Of a DNA stretch of 64,000 nucleotides, positions 43,487 to 51,272 are shown in pieces. The notes below the pieces were generated by a model. That model worked only from the letters and a program-made list of their open reading frames with translations, was not told where the DNA came from and did not search any database. The stretch spans positions 1-64,000 of the forward strand of contig JAUCPW010000029.1 in NCBI GenBank assembly GCA_030373045.1, given 5' to 3'. How positions within the stretch are numbered: position 1 is the stretch's first letter; each line of letters starts with the position of its first letter. A program made the position numbers and the translations under genes. The DNA is from Candidatus Fermentibacter sp. GTDB taxonomy: Bacteria; Fermentibacterota; Fermentibacteria; Fermentibacterales; Fermentibacteraceae.

Positions 43487-43968
43487 CCCGTCGTCCGGCC
43501 TCCGCCGAGGATCCGGGTGGTCGAGAATCCCTCGACCAGAGGCACGATCACGACCCTTCCCCCCCGGGCCTCGACCGAGGCTGCGCCGACGACGCTGGAT
43601 GCGGCATAATCGCCGCCCTTCACGAGCACGTCGGGGGCGACTTCGGAGATGAGGCGCTCCGGGGTGTCCTCGTCGAACGGGATGACGAGGTCGACCGGTT
43701 CGAGGGAGGACAGCAGGGCCAGCCTGCCCTCCAGCGGGAGGGCCGGCCTCCCGGGACCCTTGAGGGCCCTGACCGACCTGTCGGTGTTGAGCCCGACCAC
43801 GAGGAAGTCGCCCAGAGCCCGGGCCTGTTCGAGAAGAGAGAGGTGGCCGGGATGGAGCACGTCGAAGCAGCCGTTCGTGAACACGAGCGAGAGCCCCGCC
43901 CTCCTCACCCGCCTGCAGCGGGCCGCGGCGAGGGCGGGGTCCGGAAGGCCCCCGTCAGTCGCAGGCAT
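43483..43968 (-). CDS. rfaE2: D-glycero-beta-D-manno-heptose 1-phosphate adenylyltransferase
   Basis: 161 residues, a stand-alone nucleotidyltransferase domain. [20 protein letters not shown] holds the HxGH-type motif (HPGH), [19 protein letters not shown] binds nucleotide, and DVLVKGGDY follows. It makes ADP-heptose for the LPS inner core. In E. coli the same domain is fused to the kinase as HldE; here it is separate and overlaps the kinase gene by 14 nt. Confidence 0.94.
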   Translation of the reverse strand: MPATDGGLPDPALAAARCRRVRRAGLSLVFTNGCFDVLHPGHLSLLEQARALGDFLVVGLNTDRSVRALKGPGRPALPLEGRLALLSSLEPVDLVIPFDEDTPERLISEVAPDVLVKGGDYAASSVVGAASVEARGGRVVIVPLVEGFSTTRILGGGRTTG

Positions 43969-44956
43969 AATACTCGCGGCACTCCTCCCTTATGTCTTCG
44001 GGAGTGACGGCATGCACGCCGGGCCTGGCGCAGACCGCCGCCGCGGCGTGATTCGAGATCGTCGCCGCAGTCTCGAGGTCGATCCCGGCGGAGAGGCACA
44101 GGCTCATGACCGAGATCACCGCGTCACCGGCCCCGGAGACGTCGAATATCCTCCGTGCGAAGGTGGGCTTGTGGAATCCGCCTCCGCCCCTGAGGGCGGT
44201 CACGGACCCCTGCTCGCCGAGGGTCACCATGACCGCGCCGGCGTCCAGCCTTTCGACGAGCTCGGCGGCCGCATGCATGGCCGATTCGACGTCCGGGATG
44301 TCCCTTCCGAGGATGCGCGAGGTCTCGAGGCGGTTGGGCTTGAACAGGGTGCATCCCAGGTACGAGAGGAAGTTCCTGTGCTTGGGATCGACGGCCACCG
44401 GCCGGCCCAGCGCGCAGGCCGAAGCCACGACATCCCTGATCAGCGGTTCGTCGATCACGCCCTTGTCGTAGTCCTGGAAGACAACCGCATCGGATCCGGG
44501 AAGGCGGTCGAGGACCAGCCTGCGCAGAGAATCCCGCACCAGCCCGTCCAGCGGCGCGCACACCTCCCTGTCGAGCCTCATGATCTGGTGGTTCCTGCTG
44601 GTGATCCGCGTCTTGGAGGTGGTGGGCCTCGAGGCGTCGGTCAGGACGGCCCCGCAGTCTATCCCCGCGCCCGACAGGATCTCGAGCAGCTCCCGGCCGT
44701 CGGCGTCGTCTCCCACCACGCCCGCGATACCGACATCCGCGCCCAGGGTCCGGATGTTCATCGCAACATTGGCCGCACCGCCCGGGATCGTCCTCCCGCG
44801 GGAGTCGTCGAGCGCGACGACCGGAACCGGGGCTTCGGGAGATATCCTGTCGACGGTTCCTTCGAGGTAGCGGTCGAGCATGAGGTCGCCGACCACCAGC
44901 AGCCTCCTGCCGGGAAATGATTCGAGAACGGGCTCGGGATCGATCCGGGGGGTCAC
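43955..44956 (-). CDS. rfaE1: D-glycero-beta-D-manno-heptose-7-phosphate kinase
   Basis: 333 residues from GTG 44956 after GGAGG; the longer frame to 45061 runs into the divergent promoter region. It is a PfkB/ribokinase fold: [20 protein letters not shown], the substrate motif [16 protein letters not shown], and the catalytic loop [15 protein letters not shown]. It phosphorylates heptose 7-phosphate at C1. With rfaE2 next to it, the ADP-heptose branch of LPS synthesis is partly encoded here; gmhA, gmhB and hldD were not seen. It is the first gene of a long minus-strand run to ffh. Confidence 0.94.
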   Translation of the reverse strand: MTPRIDPEPVLESFPGRRLLVVGDLMLDRYLEGTVDRISPEAPVPVVALDDSRGRTIPGGAANVAMNIRTLGADVGIAGVVGDDADGRELLEILSGAGIDCGAVLTDASRPTTSKTRITSRNHQIMRLDREVCAPLDGLVRDSLRRLVLDRLPGSDAVVFQDYDKGVIDEPLIRDVVASACALGRPVAVDPKHRNFLSYLGCTLFKPNRLETSRILGRDIPDVESAMHAAAELVERLDAGAVMVTLGEQGSVTALRGGGGFHKPTFARRIFDVSGAGDAVISVMSLCLSAGIDLETAATISNHAAAAVCARPGVHAVTPEDIREECREYYACD

Positions 44957-44979
44957 TCTGTCCTCCGGCGCCGGCGGGC

Positions 44980-45008
44980 TTGACCGCCGGCACGGCCTGG
45001 TGCATAGG
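44980..45008 (+). promoter_or_regulatory. Candidate promoter of the DUF3467 gene
   Basis: TTGACC at 44980-44985 and CATAGG at 45003-45008 are 17 bp apart in the 79-bp divergent gap before the gene at 45036. The -35 box is good, the -10 box poor. Confidence 0.4.
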
Positions 45009-45035
45009 TCCGCGAAATGGCTCCAGGAGGTGAAG

Positions 45036-45344
45036 ATGATCAAAACACCGCCGCGAATCAACGTCAGACCCGAGGATGCGGACGGAGTCTACAGCAACAT
45101 CGCGCTCGTGAGCTTCTCGCGGGCCGAATTCGTGCTCGACTTCGCCAGGCAGATGCCGGGAGTCCCCGCAGCCAGCCTCAAGGCGAGGGTCATCCTGTCG
45201 CCGCACAGGATCAAGTCGCTCATTTCGGCCCTCGAGGGCCAGGTGAAGGTGTACGAGTCGAAGTACGGCAAGCTCGACGATACCGATCCGCAGGGCTCCA
45301 TAGGCTTCCAGAACCCCTCGGGGCAGCCAGGCGAGGAGGGCTGA
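45036..45344 (+). CDS. DUF3467 family protein
   Basis: 102 residues from ATG 45036, with a full AGGAGG SD. YSNIALVSFSRAEFVLDFAR and ARVILSPHRIKSLISALEGQ with YESKYGKLDD after it are the signature of DUF3467, small cytoplasmic proteins of unknown role with the pattern Y.N...v..s..ef.lDF and r...sP...k.l...L. It is coupled to the next gene through TGATG. Confidence 0.93.
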   Translation: MIKTPPRINVRPEDADGVYSNIALVSFSRAEFVLDFARQMPGVPAASLKARVILSPHRIKSLISALEGQVKVYESKYGKLDDTDPQGSIGFQNPSGQPGEEG

Positions 45345-46018
45345 TGTCCACGACCCCCGGGAGGTTCTCGGCCAACGTCCTCCCGGTGGTCATCGCAGTC
45401 ATCCTCTGGCTCGTGGCGCTCGAGAACCGTACTTTCGACGTCGTCCATCGGATGGCCGTCGAACGGCCGGACCTGCCGGACAGCCTGGCTTTCTGCAATG
45501 CCGGAGAGTTCGACAGCGTGACGGTCAGTTTCACCGGCCGCGGGGGTATGGTGCTCTGGGACCAGATCAACGGCGCCCCCTCATCGATCGGTCTGCTGCC
45601 GCCCACGGCCAGACCAGGCCCGCTTCCGGCCACGATCTCGTTCGAGTTCGACCCCGCGGCCATCCGCTGGAGCGGAAGACCCTATTCGGAACTATCGGTG
45701 TCCGGCTTCGAGCCCGGCCTGGTGACCGCAGTCGTCGACAGCATCGGAACCCGGTCCGTCAGGGTCGGGGTGCCCACGATGGGGCCGGTCCCGTCGCGCT
45801 ACCTGTGGACTTCGGTTTCCCCGGAGACGGTAGTCCTGCAGGGTCCGGCATCGGTCATCTCGGAGATGGACAGCGTCGAGACTGCGGTCCTCACTCCCGG
45901 CCAGCCGCCAGCCACGCTGACTGTCGAGGCGGGATCTCCGCTGATCTCCGCCGTGCCCGGAGAAGTCGTCGCCGGGCTCGCCCGTCCGGTGCCCGTCATC
46001 GCCTTCTCCGACATGTAG
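45344..46018 (+). CDS. YbbR-like membrane-anchored protein
   Basis: 224 residues. An N-terminal helix (FSANVLPVVIAVILWLVAL) anchors it. The exported part has beta-rich YbbR-type repeats: VVHRMAVERPDLPDSLAFCN, DSVTVSFTGRGG, then SPETVVLQGPASVISEMDSV, which closely matches the P..V.v.Gp...l..i..v pattern of YbbR domains. YbbR/CdaR proteins regulate c-di-AMP synthases in some bacteria, but no diadenylate cyclase lies nearby, so the function remains open. Confidence 0.75.
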   Translation: MSTTPGRFSANVLPVVIAVILWLVALENRTFDVVHRMAVERPDLPDSLAFCNAGEFDSVTVSFTGRGGMVLWDQINGAPSSIGLLPPTARPGPLPATISFEFDPAAIRWSGRPYSELSVSGFEPGLVTAVVDSIGTRSVRVGVPTMGPVPSRYLWTSVSPETVVLQGPASVISEMDSVETAVLTPGQPPATLTVEAGSPLISAVPGEVVAGLARPVPVIAFSDM

Positions 46019-46024
46019 CCCAAC

Positions 46025-46054
46025 TTGACAGCCGGAAAGAAGCGCCCATAGATT
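46025..46054 (+). promoter_or_regulatory. Promoter for the 46110 gene and probably rpoZ-ppiC
   Basis: TTGACA at 46025-46030 is followed by ATAGAT (17-bp spacer) or TAGATT (18-bp spacer) within 46048-46054, about 56 nt upstream of the ATG. The -35 box is a consensus match. Confidence 0.6.
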
Positions 46055-46109
46055 CCTGCAACATCGGATACAAATTGCCGAGTCCGCGCTCCGTGGAGGG
46101 ATATCAGAC

Positions 46110-47066
46110 ATGAAAGGCAAGTTCCTCGTAAGGGTGCTCATCGTCATTCTTGCCGCCCTGCTCATCTACAGGATCTACGACAGGGTGCAGTCGCACCGTA
46201 TCCCCAGGGACCTGTGCCGCTCCCACCTCCAGGAGCTCGCCACCGCAGAGATCGACTACATGTACAACAACGACGGCGGCATCGCGCCCGACCTCGCATC
46301 CCTCCTAGAGTACGCGGGCCTTCCCGACAGCGTCGGGGTATGCCCGAGCATCTGGGTCGAGGAGGAACTCCGCGACTCCACCTACTACTACGATCCCAAG
46401 CTTGCTCTCGGTTCCCAGTTCGCCATCTCCTGCAACAATCTCGAGAGGCATGGGGGCGTCGTGGGCGGCCTCGTGGAGAAGGAATTCCCCGACTCTCTGT
46501 TCATGGAGGCCGACTGGGCGCCCACCTTCAGGCGCGTCGCCTTCGCCACGTACGCCGAGAACAGGCGCATCGACGCATCCAGGGCCAACCTGGTCAGGGT
46601 CTGCGAGGAGCAGGCGGCATATCTCGGCAACAGGTACCCCTGGGTGCTTCTCCCCGCCGATCTCTCCGCCCTCGAGATCAGCACCGCCGAACTGGTCGAC
46701 CCGATGGGCGGCGAGTACGTCTTCGAGACTCAGCCCGATACGACATACGTCTTCTATCAGAACCCCGACAGGCGCGGCCGCCCCAGGGGCGACTCCGTGG
46801 TGGTCGAGACCTTCAGGTTCGTGGGCTACACCACGTCCAGCCCCGAGGTCTCCAGGGTCGAGGTATTCTTCCGCAGGCCGCTCAATTTCCCGAGCAGGGC
46901 AGACGGAGCCCTTTCCTCCGATGTCGACCGTCTTCTCGTGATACGCCGCTGGGATGTCTCGGAGCTCGGGACCCAGCGTGTCGACGAAAGGGAGGTCGAC
47001 CTCATCGACCTGCCCCGCTGGCAGTTCCTGCAGGAGTACGAAGCCCAGAACGCAGACAGCCAATAG
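46110..47066 (+). CDS. Membrane-anchored protein of unknown function
   Basis: 318 residues from ATG 46110, preceded by GGAGGG at a long spacing. The N-terminus KGKFLVRVLIVILAALLIYR is one transmembrane helix, so most of the protein is probably outside the cytoplasm. CRSHLQELATAEIDYMYNND and LASLLEYAGLPDSVGVCPS recall the helix-plus-loop layout of pseudopilin-like proteins, but there is no prepilin cleavage site. Later parts (VDPMGGEYVFETQPDTTYVF) look beta-rich. I do not recognise the family. It lies upstream of rpoZ, separated by a strong hairpin. Confidence 0.75.
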   Translation: MKGKFLVRVLIVILAALLIYRIYDRVQSHRIPRDLCRSHLQELATAEIDYMYNNDGGIAPDLASLLEYAGLPDSVGVCPSIWVEEELRDSTYYYDPKLALGSQFAISCNNLERHGGVVGGLVEKEFPDSLFMEADWAPTFRRVAFATYAENRRIDASRANLVRVCEEQAAYLGNRYPWVLLPADLSALEISTAELVDPMGGEYVFETQPDTTYVFYQNPDRRGRPRGDSVVVETFRFVGYTTSSPEVSRVEVFFRRPLNFPSRADGALSSDVDRLLVIRRWDVSELGTQRVDEREVDLIDLPRWQFLQEYEAQNADSQ

Positions 47067-47085
47067 AGCCATTATCCCGCTGAGC

Positions 47086-47120
47086 GCACGGCAGGGCCGC
47101 CCAGCGCGGCCCTGCCGTGC
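47086..47120 (+). terminator. 15-bp perfect hairpin without U-tract before rpoZ
   Basis: GCACGGCAGGGCCGC (47086-47100) and its exact complement GCGGCCCTGCCGTGC (47106-47120) surround a 5-nt loop, 19 nt after a stop codon and 19 nt before the rpoZ start. AGAAGG follows instead of a T-run, so this may be an RNA-processing or stability element rather than an intrinsic terminator. Confidence 0.55.
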
Positions 47121-47138
47121 AGAAGGAACGTACGGAGT

Positions 47139-47384
47139 ATGATGAGGAGTTTCTTCCAGATCGAGGAACAGGCCGCCGCCAGCGAGAACCAGTATCTGCT
47201 GTCCCTGGCGGCCTCCAAGCGGGTCAGACACCTCAAGGCCGGCTCCCCGCCCCTGATCGAGGGTGCGAAGCCTGACAAGCCGGTCGAGACTGCACTCGAG
47301 GAGCTTGCGCGCGGATTCATAGTATACGACCTGCCGGCGGAGCAGGGAACACTCGAAGCCAGAGCCGACGGAGGAACAGAATGA
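47139..47384 (+). CDS. rpoZ: RNA polymerase omega subunit-like protein
   Basis: 81 residues. SENQYLLSLAASKRVRHLKAG, then KPDKPVETALEELARGFIVYD, follow the omega pattern N.y.L...AakRarqL..G and kp...AL.Ei..G.i. Omega helps beta-prime folding and RNA polymerase stability. The N-terminus is short and Glu-rich. Start is ATG 47139 or the ATG directly after it (47142). Its stop overlaps the next start (ATGA). Confidence 0.85.
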   Translation: MMRSFFQIEEQAAASENQYLLSLAASKRVRHLKAGSPPLIEGAKPDKPVETALEELARGFIVYDLPAEQGTLEARADGGTE

Positions 47385-48598
47385 AGGAGCTTGTCGTCGT
47401 TTCGGCGTTCCTTGTGGCCATGACGGCCGGATGCGGCACGCCCGGTGTCAACACCGTCGAATCCGACTCGACCGTGGTCCTCGCCACGGTTGGTGACGTC
47501 GAGATAACCATGCAGACCCTCAGGCAGGAACTGGACCTCATCCCGCCGTACCAGCGGGCCAGCTTCGAGACCCCCGAGGGCCAGAGGGTTCTCCTCGATC
47601 ATCTCGTCGAGCGCGAACTCCTCCTGCAGGCCGCCGAGGAGGCTGGCCTAGAGAGCGATTCCTTCGTGCAGGCCCAGGTGGAGCTGGCCATGCAGCAGGT
47701 GGAGCTCACCAGGCAGCGCGCCCTGATCCAGGTCTTCTACGAGAACAACGTAGTGAACAGCGTCGTCGTGCCCGACTCCGAGATCATCGCCTACTACGAG
47801 CAGCACACCGGCGACATCTACTTCCGCAGCGCCCAGGTCCATGCATACATGATCCTCGCCGCATCGCCCGCGACGATAGACGCAGCCCTCGCAGAGATAG
47901 AAGCCGGCCAGCCCTTCGACAGCGTCGCCGTCAGGACGAGCGAGCACGCTCCCACCGCCTCCCTCGGAGGAGACATGGGCTGGATCACAGCCGACTCCCC
48001 CATGCCGTATCTCGGCGCCCAGGAGGAGATGACCGCGGCCCTGTTCGCGGCTTCGGCCGGCGACATCGTCGGCCCGTTCGACACCGACCTCGGCACCGTC
48101 GTCCTCAGGGTCGCGGAAAAGGTCGAGGAGGGCGCGAGGCCCCTCGAGGAGGTCCGCGAGTCCATCATCAACACGCTGAAGCCCTCGATGGTCAACACCT
48201 ACTACCGTGACCAGCTCCTGCCCGGACTCAGAGAGAGGTACGCCGTCTCCATCAACGAAGAGGCCTTCCTCCCCGGCCCCGACGTCCCTGCCGACTCCCT
48301 GATGATGCTAGCGCAGAGCATGATGGAATCCAACCCCGAAACCGCCATCACGTACTTCAAGCTCTTCCTCGAGAGGTTCCCCGAGGATTCCACCGCCTAT
48401 CAGGCCGCCTTCCTCGTCGGCTTCACCTACAGCGAGTACCTCAGGGACTACGAGAGTGCCAGAACCGCCTTCTCCGACATGATCGAGCGCTTCCCGGCGT
48501 CCGAGCTGACCGACGATGCACAGTGGATGCTCGAGAACATGGAGACTCCGATAGACAGCCTGATCCCGGTCGAGGGCCAGCCCGCCCAGGGCAACTGA
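47381..48598 (+). CDS. Lipoprotein peptidyl-prolyl isomerase (PpiC/SurA/PrsA type)
   Basis: 405 residues. The signal ends in a lipobox (VAMTAGC), so it is a lipoprotein anchored near residue 18. A SurA-N-like helical region follows (LLDHLVERELLLQAAEEAGL). The parvulin domain covers about residues 145-260 (FRSAQVHAYMILAAS ... LGGDMGWITADSP ... AGDIVGPFDTDLGTVVLRV). A TPR-like C-terminus (ESNPETAITYFKLFLERFPE) may contact clients. It is probably a periplasmic foldase for outer-membrane proteins. GGAGG precedes the start. A clear terminator ends the transcript. Confidence 0.92.
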   Translation: MKELVVVSAFLVAMTAGCGTPGVNTVESDSTVVLATVGDVEITMQTLRQELDLIPPYQRASFETPEGQRVLLDHLVERELLLQAAEEAGLESDSFVQAQVELAMQQVELTRQRALIQVFYENNVVNSVVVPDSEIIAYYEQHTGDIYFRSAQVHAYMILAASPATIDAALAEIEAGQPFDSVAVRTSEHAPTASLGGDMGWITADSPMPYLGAQEEMTAALFAASAGDIVGPFDTDLGTVVLRVAEKVEEGARPLEEVRESIINTLKPSMVNTYYRDQLLPGLRERYAVSINEEAFLPGPDVPADSLMMLAQSMMESNPETAITYFKLFLERFPEDSTAYQAAFLVGFTYSEYLRDYESARTAFSDMIERFPASELTDDAQWMLENMETPIDSLIPVEGQPAQGN

Positions 48599-48623
48599 GG
48601 CCCGGACCCGGTCCGACGTGTTG

Positions 48624-48652
48624 GGGCCCGCCGCGAGGCGGGCCCTTTCGTT
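48624..48652 (+). terminator. Rho-independent terminator after the ppiC-type gene
   Basis: GGGCCCGCC/GGCGGGCCC with a GCGA loop (48624-48645) is followed by TTTCGTT. It lies 26 nt after the stop codon. Confidence 0.85.
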
Positions 48653-48715
48653 GCACCGGGAGCCGCGTCAGGGGCATATTCGCAGTCACGAAGACAACGA
48701 ACTGGAGGTCACGAG

Positions 48716-50389
48716 ATGTCCTGCTGGCGCCGCACCCTCGCACTGACGGCCCTCGCCGCCGCTTTCACGTCGATGTCCTGCAGGACCACGGATGCAGGTG
48801 ACGGATCGGCGCAGGCTGAACAGGCGGAGGCATGCCTCGAGTCGGGCCAGTGGGCGCGTGCGGCCGACCTCTACACCGAGGCCATCGGCAAGGGATCCGG
48901 GAATCCCTCCTTGCAGGAGTGGCGCCTCGGGCGGGCGGAGGCGTGGCTCGGCATGGGCAGGACCGACGAGGCCCTTGCTTCGGCCGACAGCGTGGCTGTC
49001 GAATCGAGGTCGCGAACACGGGCCTCGGCGTTGATGCTGGTGGCCCGGGTGCTCTCGTCATCCGGCCGCTGGTCGCGGGCCGCGGACGCCCTTTCCGCGC
49101 TGGACCCGGAAGACCTTCCGTCGGGAGAAGCCGACGAAGCATCGGCCCTTCTCTTCGAAGTGCTCGATGGCCTCACGCCCGAGCAGCTCGCCGCCCTCAG
49201 GTCGGACGACTGGTGCGAGCCCTACGTCCTGCTCGCGCTGTCGGAGAGATACGCCGCGTCCGGCGAGGCTGCGAGGGCCTCGATGACCGCGGCCGAACTC
49301 GACCGCCTGTATCCCGGCTTCAGGGAGCGCTGGGGCGGCGGCATCCAGATCAGCCGGCCGGAGGAGGGCTACATCGCCCTCGTACTGCCCGTCACCGGTG
49401 ACGGGGCCTCCTACGCCGCGCAGGTCGAGGCCGGGGTGAGGCTGAGGTTCGAGAGGGCCGCGGACCTCTCACCGGATGTTCCCGAGCTAGTAGTGCTGGA
49501 CACGGGCGGCGACGGCGGCCGGCTGTCCTCGATCGCCACCGACCTCGGAAGGGACGAAGCCTGCCTTGCAGTGATCGGACCCCTGACCAGCGGCGAGACG
49601 GAGGAATTCGCCCCCTTCGCGCAGGACTACGGCCTGCCCATCCTCGCGCCGGCAGCGACTTCCGCGGATATCGACGAAATAGGCGACTATGTGCACAGGC
49701 TCGTCCCCTCCGGCGCAGAGGAGGCCGTCACCGTGGCCGAGTACGCGGTGAGGAGGGCGGGCTGCGAGAGGCTCGCGATACTGCACAGCTATACGAGCTC
49801 CTCGGTCACCCAGTCCGAGCAGTTCGCGGCCACCGTCGAGAGCATGGGGGCGCAGGTGGTCAGGACGGAGGCCTTCGCGACAGACGACACCGATTTCAGA
49901 TCGCAGATCTCTTCCATCAGAGCCTCCCGGCCCGACGGCATCTTCATCCCCGTGACCGCATACGAGGCAGTCCAGATAGCACCGCAGCTCCGCTACTACT
50001 CGCTCGACGCCGTGATCCTCGGCACTTCCGGTCTGGACAACGAGGCCGTGCTCCGGCTCGGCGGGGAGTACATGGAGGGAGCCGTGTTCACCTGCTCCTT
50101 CGGCGCGGGATCGACCTATCCCCCGACTTCGAGCTTCGTCTTCCACTTCAGGAGGAGATACGGGAACGATCCGTCCATACTCGCCGCCCAGGGGTACGAT
50201 GCCGCCTCGGTTCTGCTGGATGCCTCGTCGGCGGGAGCGGACGACAGGGGCGGGTTCGAGCGGGCCCTGTCCGAGGGGGGGTCGATCCGGGGCGCGAGCG
50301 GGATCTGCACCATCGGCGCCAGGACCGTCTCCAGGGTCTCCCTTCCTCTCGTGATGGTCAGCGACGGCGAGATCGTCAGTGTCGAGTAG
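48716..50389 (+). CDS. LpoA-like lipoprotein: TPR plus type I periplasmic-binding fold
   Basis: 557 residues with a lipoprotein signal (ALAAAFTSMSC). Residues about 30-210 are TPR-like helices (AEACLESGQWARAADLYTEA, DRLYPGFRERWGG). From about 215 a type I periplasmic-binding fold begins (EEGYIALVLPVTGDGASYAA, LAVIGPLTSGETEEFAPFAQ, LPILAPAATSADI, AILHSYTSSSVTQSEQFAA). The same order is found in LpoA, the outer-membrane activator of PBP1A in Gammaproteobacteria. Alternatively it is an amino-acid or peptide ABC-transporter binding lipoprotein, but no permease genes are near. GGAGG precedes the ATG. Confidence 0.85.
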   Translation: MSCWRRTLALTALAAAFTSMSCRTTDAGDGSAQAEQAEACLESGQWARAADLYTEAIGKGSGNPSLQEWRLGRAEAWLGMGRTDEALASADSVAVESRSRTRASALMLVARVLSSSGRWSRAADALSALDPEDLPSGEADEASALLFEVLDGLTPEQLAALRSDDWCEPYVLLALSERYAASGEAARASMTAAELDRLYPGFRERWGGGIQISRPEEGYIALVLPVTGDGASYAAQVEAGVRLRFERAADLSPDVPELVVLDTGGDGGRLSSIATDLGRDEACLAVIGPLTSGETEEFAPFAQDYGLPILAPAATSADIDEIGDYVHRLVPSGAEEAVTVAEYAVRRAGCERLAILHSYTSSSVTQSEQFAATVESMGAQVVRTEAFATDDTDFRSQISSIRASRPDGIFIPVTAYEAVQIAPQLRYYSLDAVILGTSGLDNEAVLRLGGEYMEGAVFTCSFGAGSTYPPTSSFVFHFRRRYGNDPSILAAQGYDAASVLLDASSAGADDRGGFERALSEGGSIRGASGICTIGARTVSRVSLPLVMVSDGEIVSVE

Positions 50390-51272
50390 GGCGTTCTGGG
50401 GGGCCGACATCGGGGGGACGACGACCATAGTCGGGTCCTTCTCCGGCGGCACCGGTTTCAGGCGGCTCGCCGTGCTCGAGACCAGACCTTCGGAAGGCCC
50501 CGGTAGGCTGCTCGCCGAGCTGTCTTCGACCATCCTCGGGGCGGACCCCGAACCCGCCTCCGTGGGTATAGGGATCGCCGGCCTGGTGGACAGGTCGAGG
50601 GGGTGGCTCGAGTTCTCCCCCAACCTGAGGGGATGGGAGGACCTGGACGTGGCGTCCCGCATGGGTGCCCTCACGGGGGCGCGGGTGGTCGTCGACAACG
50701 ACTGCAACGCATTCGCGTACGGGGCCGTGGGCTCGGGATTCGTGCCCTCCAGGGGTCTGCAGGTCCTCGTGACGCTGGGCACCGGCATCGGTGGCACGAT
50801 CATAGACTCGGGAAGGATACTCTACGGCACCGGATACGCCGGGGAGTTCGGGCACATGCCGGTGGATGCCCTCGGGCTGGCCTGCCCCTGCGGTTCGACG
50901 GGCTGCTGGGAGCGCTATGCAGGCCGGGAGGCGCTCATCAGGTACTTCACCGGGAGCGACGGCGGAGCCGGGGGCCCCGATCCGCGCGAGATCGCCGCGC
51001 TGGCCGCGGACGGAGACGCCAGGGCATCGGAGGCCTTCGCGACGTTCGGCCGCTGGGTCGGCACCGGCCTGGCCGGCCTGGCCAATTGCCTGAGCCCGGA
51101 AGGGTTCTACCTGGCGGGAGGCCTCTCGAACACCGCCGGCCTCTTCCTGCCCTCGGCACGCGAGGAGTTCGGGCGGCGCACGAGACACCCGTGGAGAGTC
51201 GCAATCCTGCCGGGATCGTCCGATGCGGGAGCGCTCGGCGCGGCCCTCATGGCCAGAGATTCGGCCTCTTGA
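50379..51272 (+). CDS. ROK-family sugar kinase (glucokinase-like)
   Basis: 297 residues from GTG 50379, overlapping the previous gene by 11 nt. WGADIGGTTTIVGSF is the ATP phosphate-binding motif, VVVDNDCNAFAYG carries the sugar-binding region and catalytic Asp, GTGIGGTIIDSG follows, and EFGHMPVDALGLACPCGSTG with CWERYAG is the ROK zinc motif (C.CG..GC.E). It phosphorylates a hexose, most likely glucose or an amino sugar. No DNA-binding domain is present, so it is an enzyme and not a repressor. Confidence 0.93.
   Translation: MSSRAFWGADIGGTTTIVGSFSGGTGFRRLAVLETRPSEGPGRLLAELSSTILGADPEPASVGIGIAGLVDRSRGWLEFSPNLRGWEDLDVASRMGALTGARVVVDNDCNAFAYGAVGSGFVPSRGLQVLVTLGTGIGGTIIDSGRILYGTGYAGEFGHMPVDALGLACPCGSTGCWERYAGREALIRYFTGSDGGAGGPDPREIAALAADGDARASEAFATFGRWVGTGLAGLANCLSPEGFYLAGGLSNTAGLFLPSAREEFGRRTRHPWRVAILPGSSDAGALGAALMARDSAS

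Noticed and set aside
50603-51268. N-terminal extension of the lptD frame
   Set aside because: The extension is an out-of-frame reading of the ROK kinase; the TTG at 51269 starts a signal peptide and overlaps the ROK stop.
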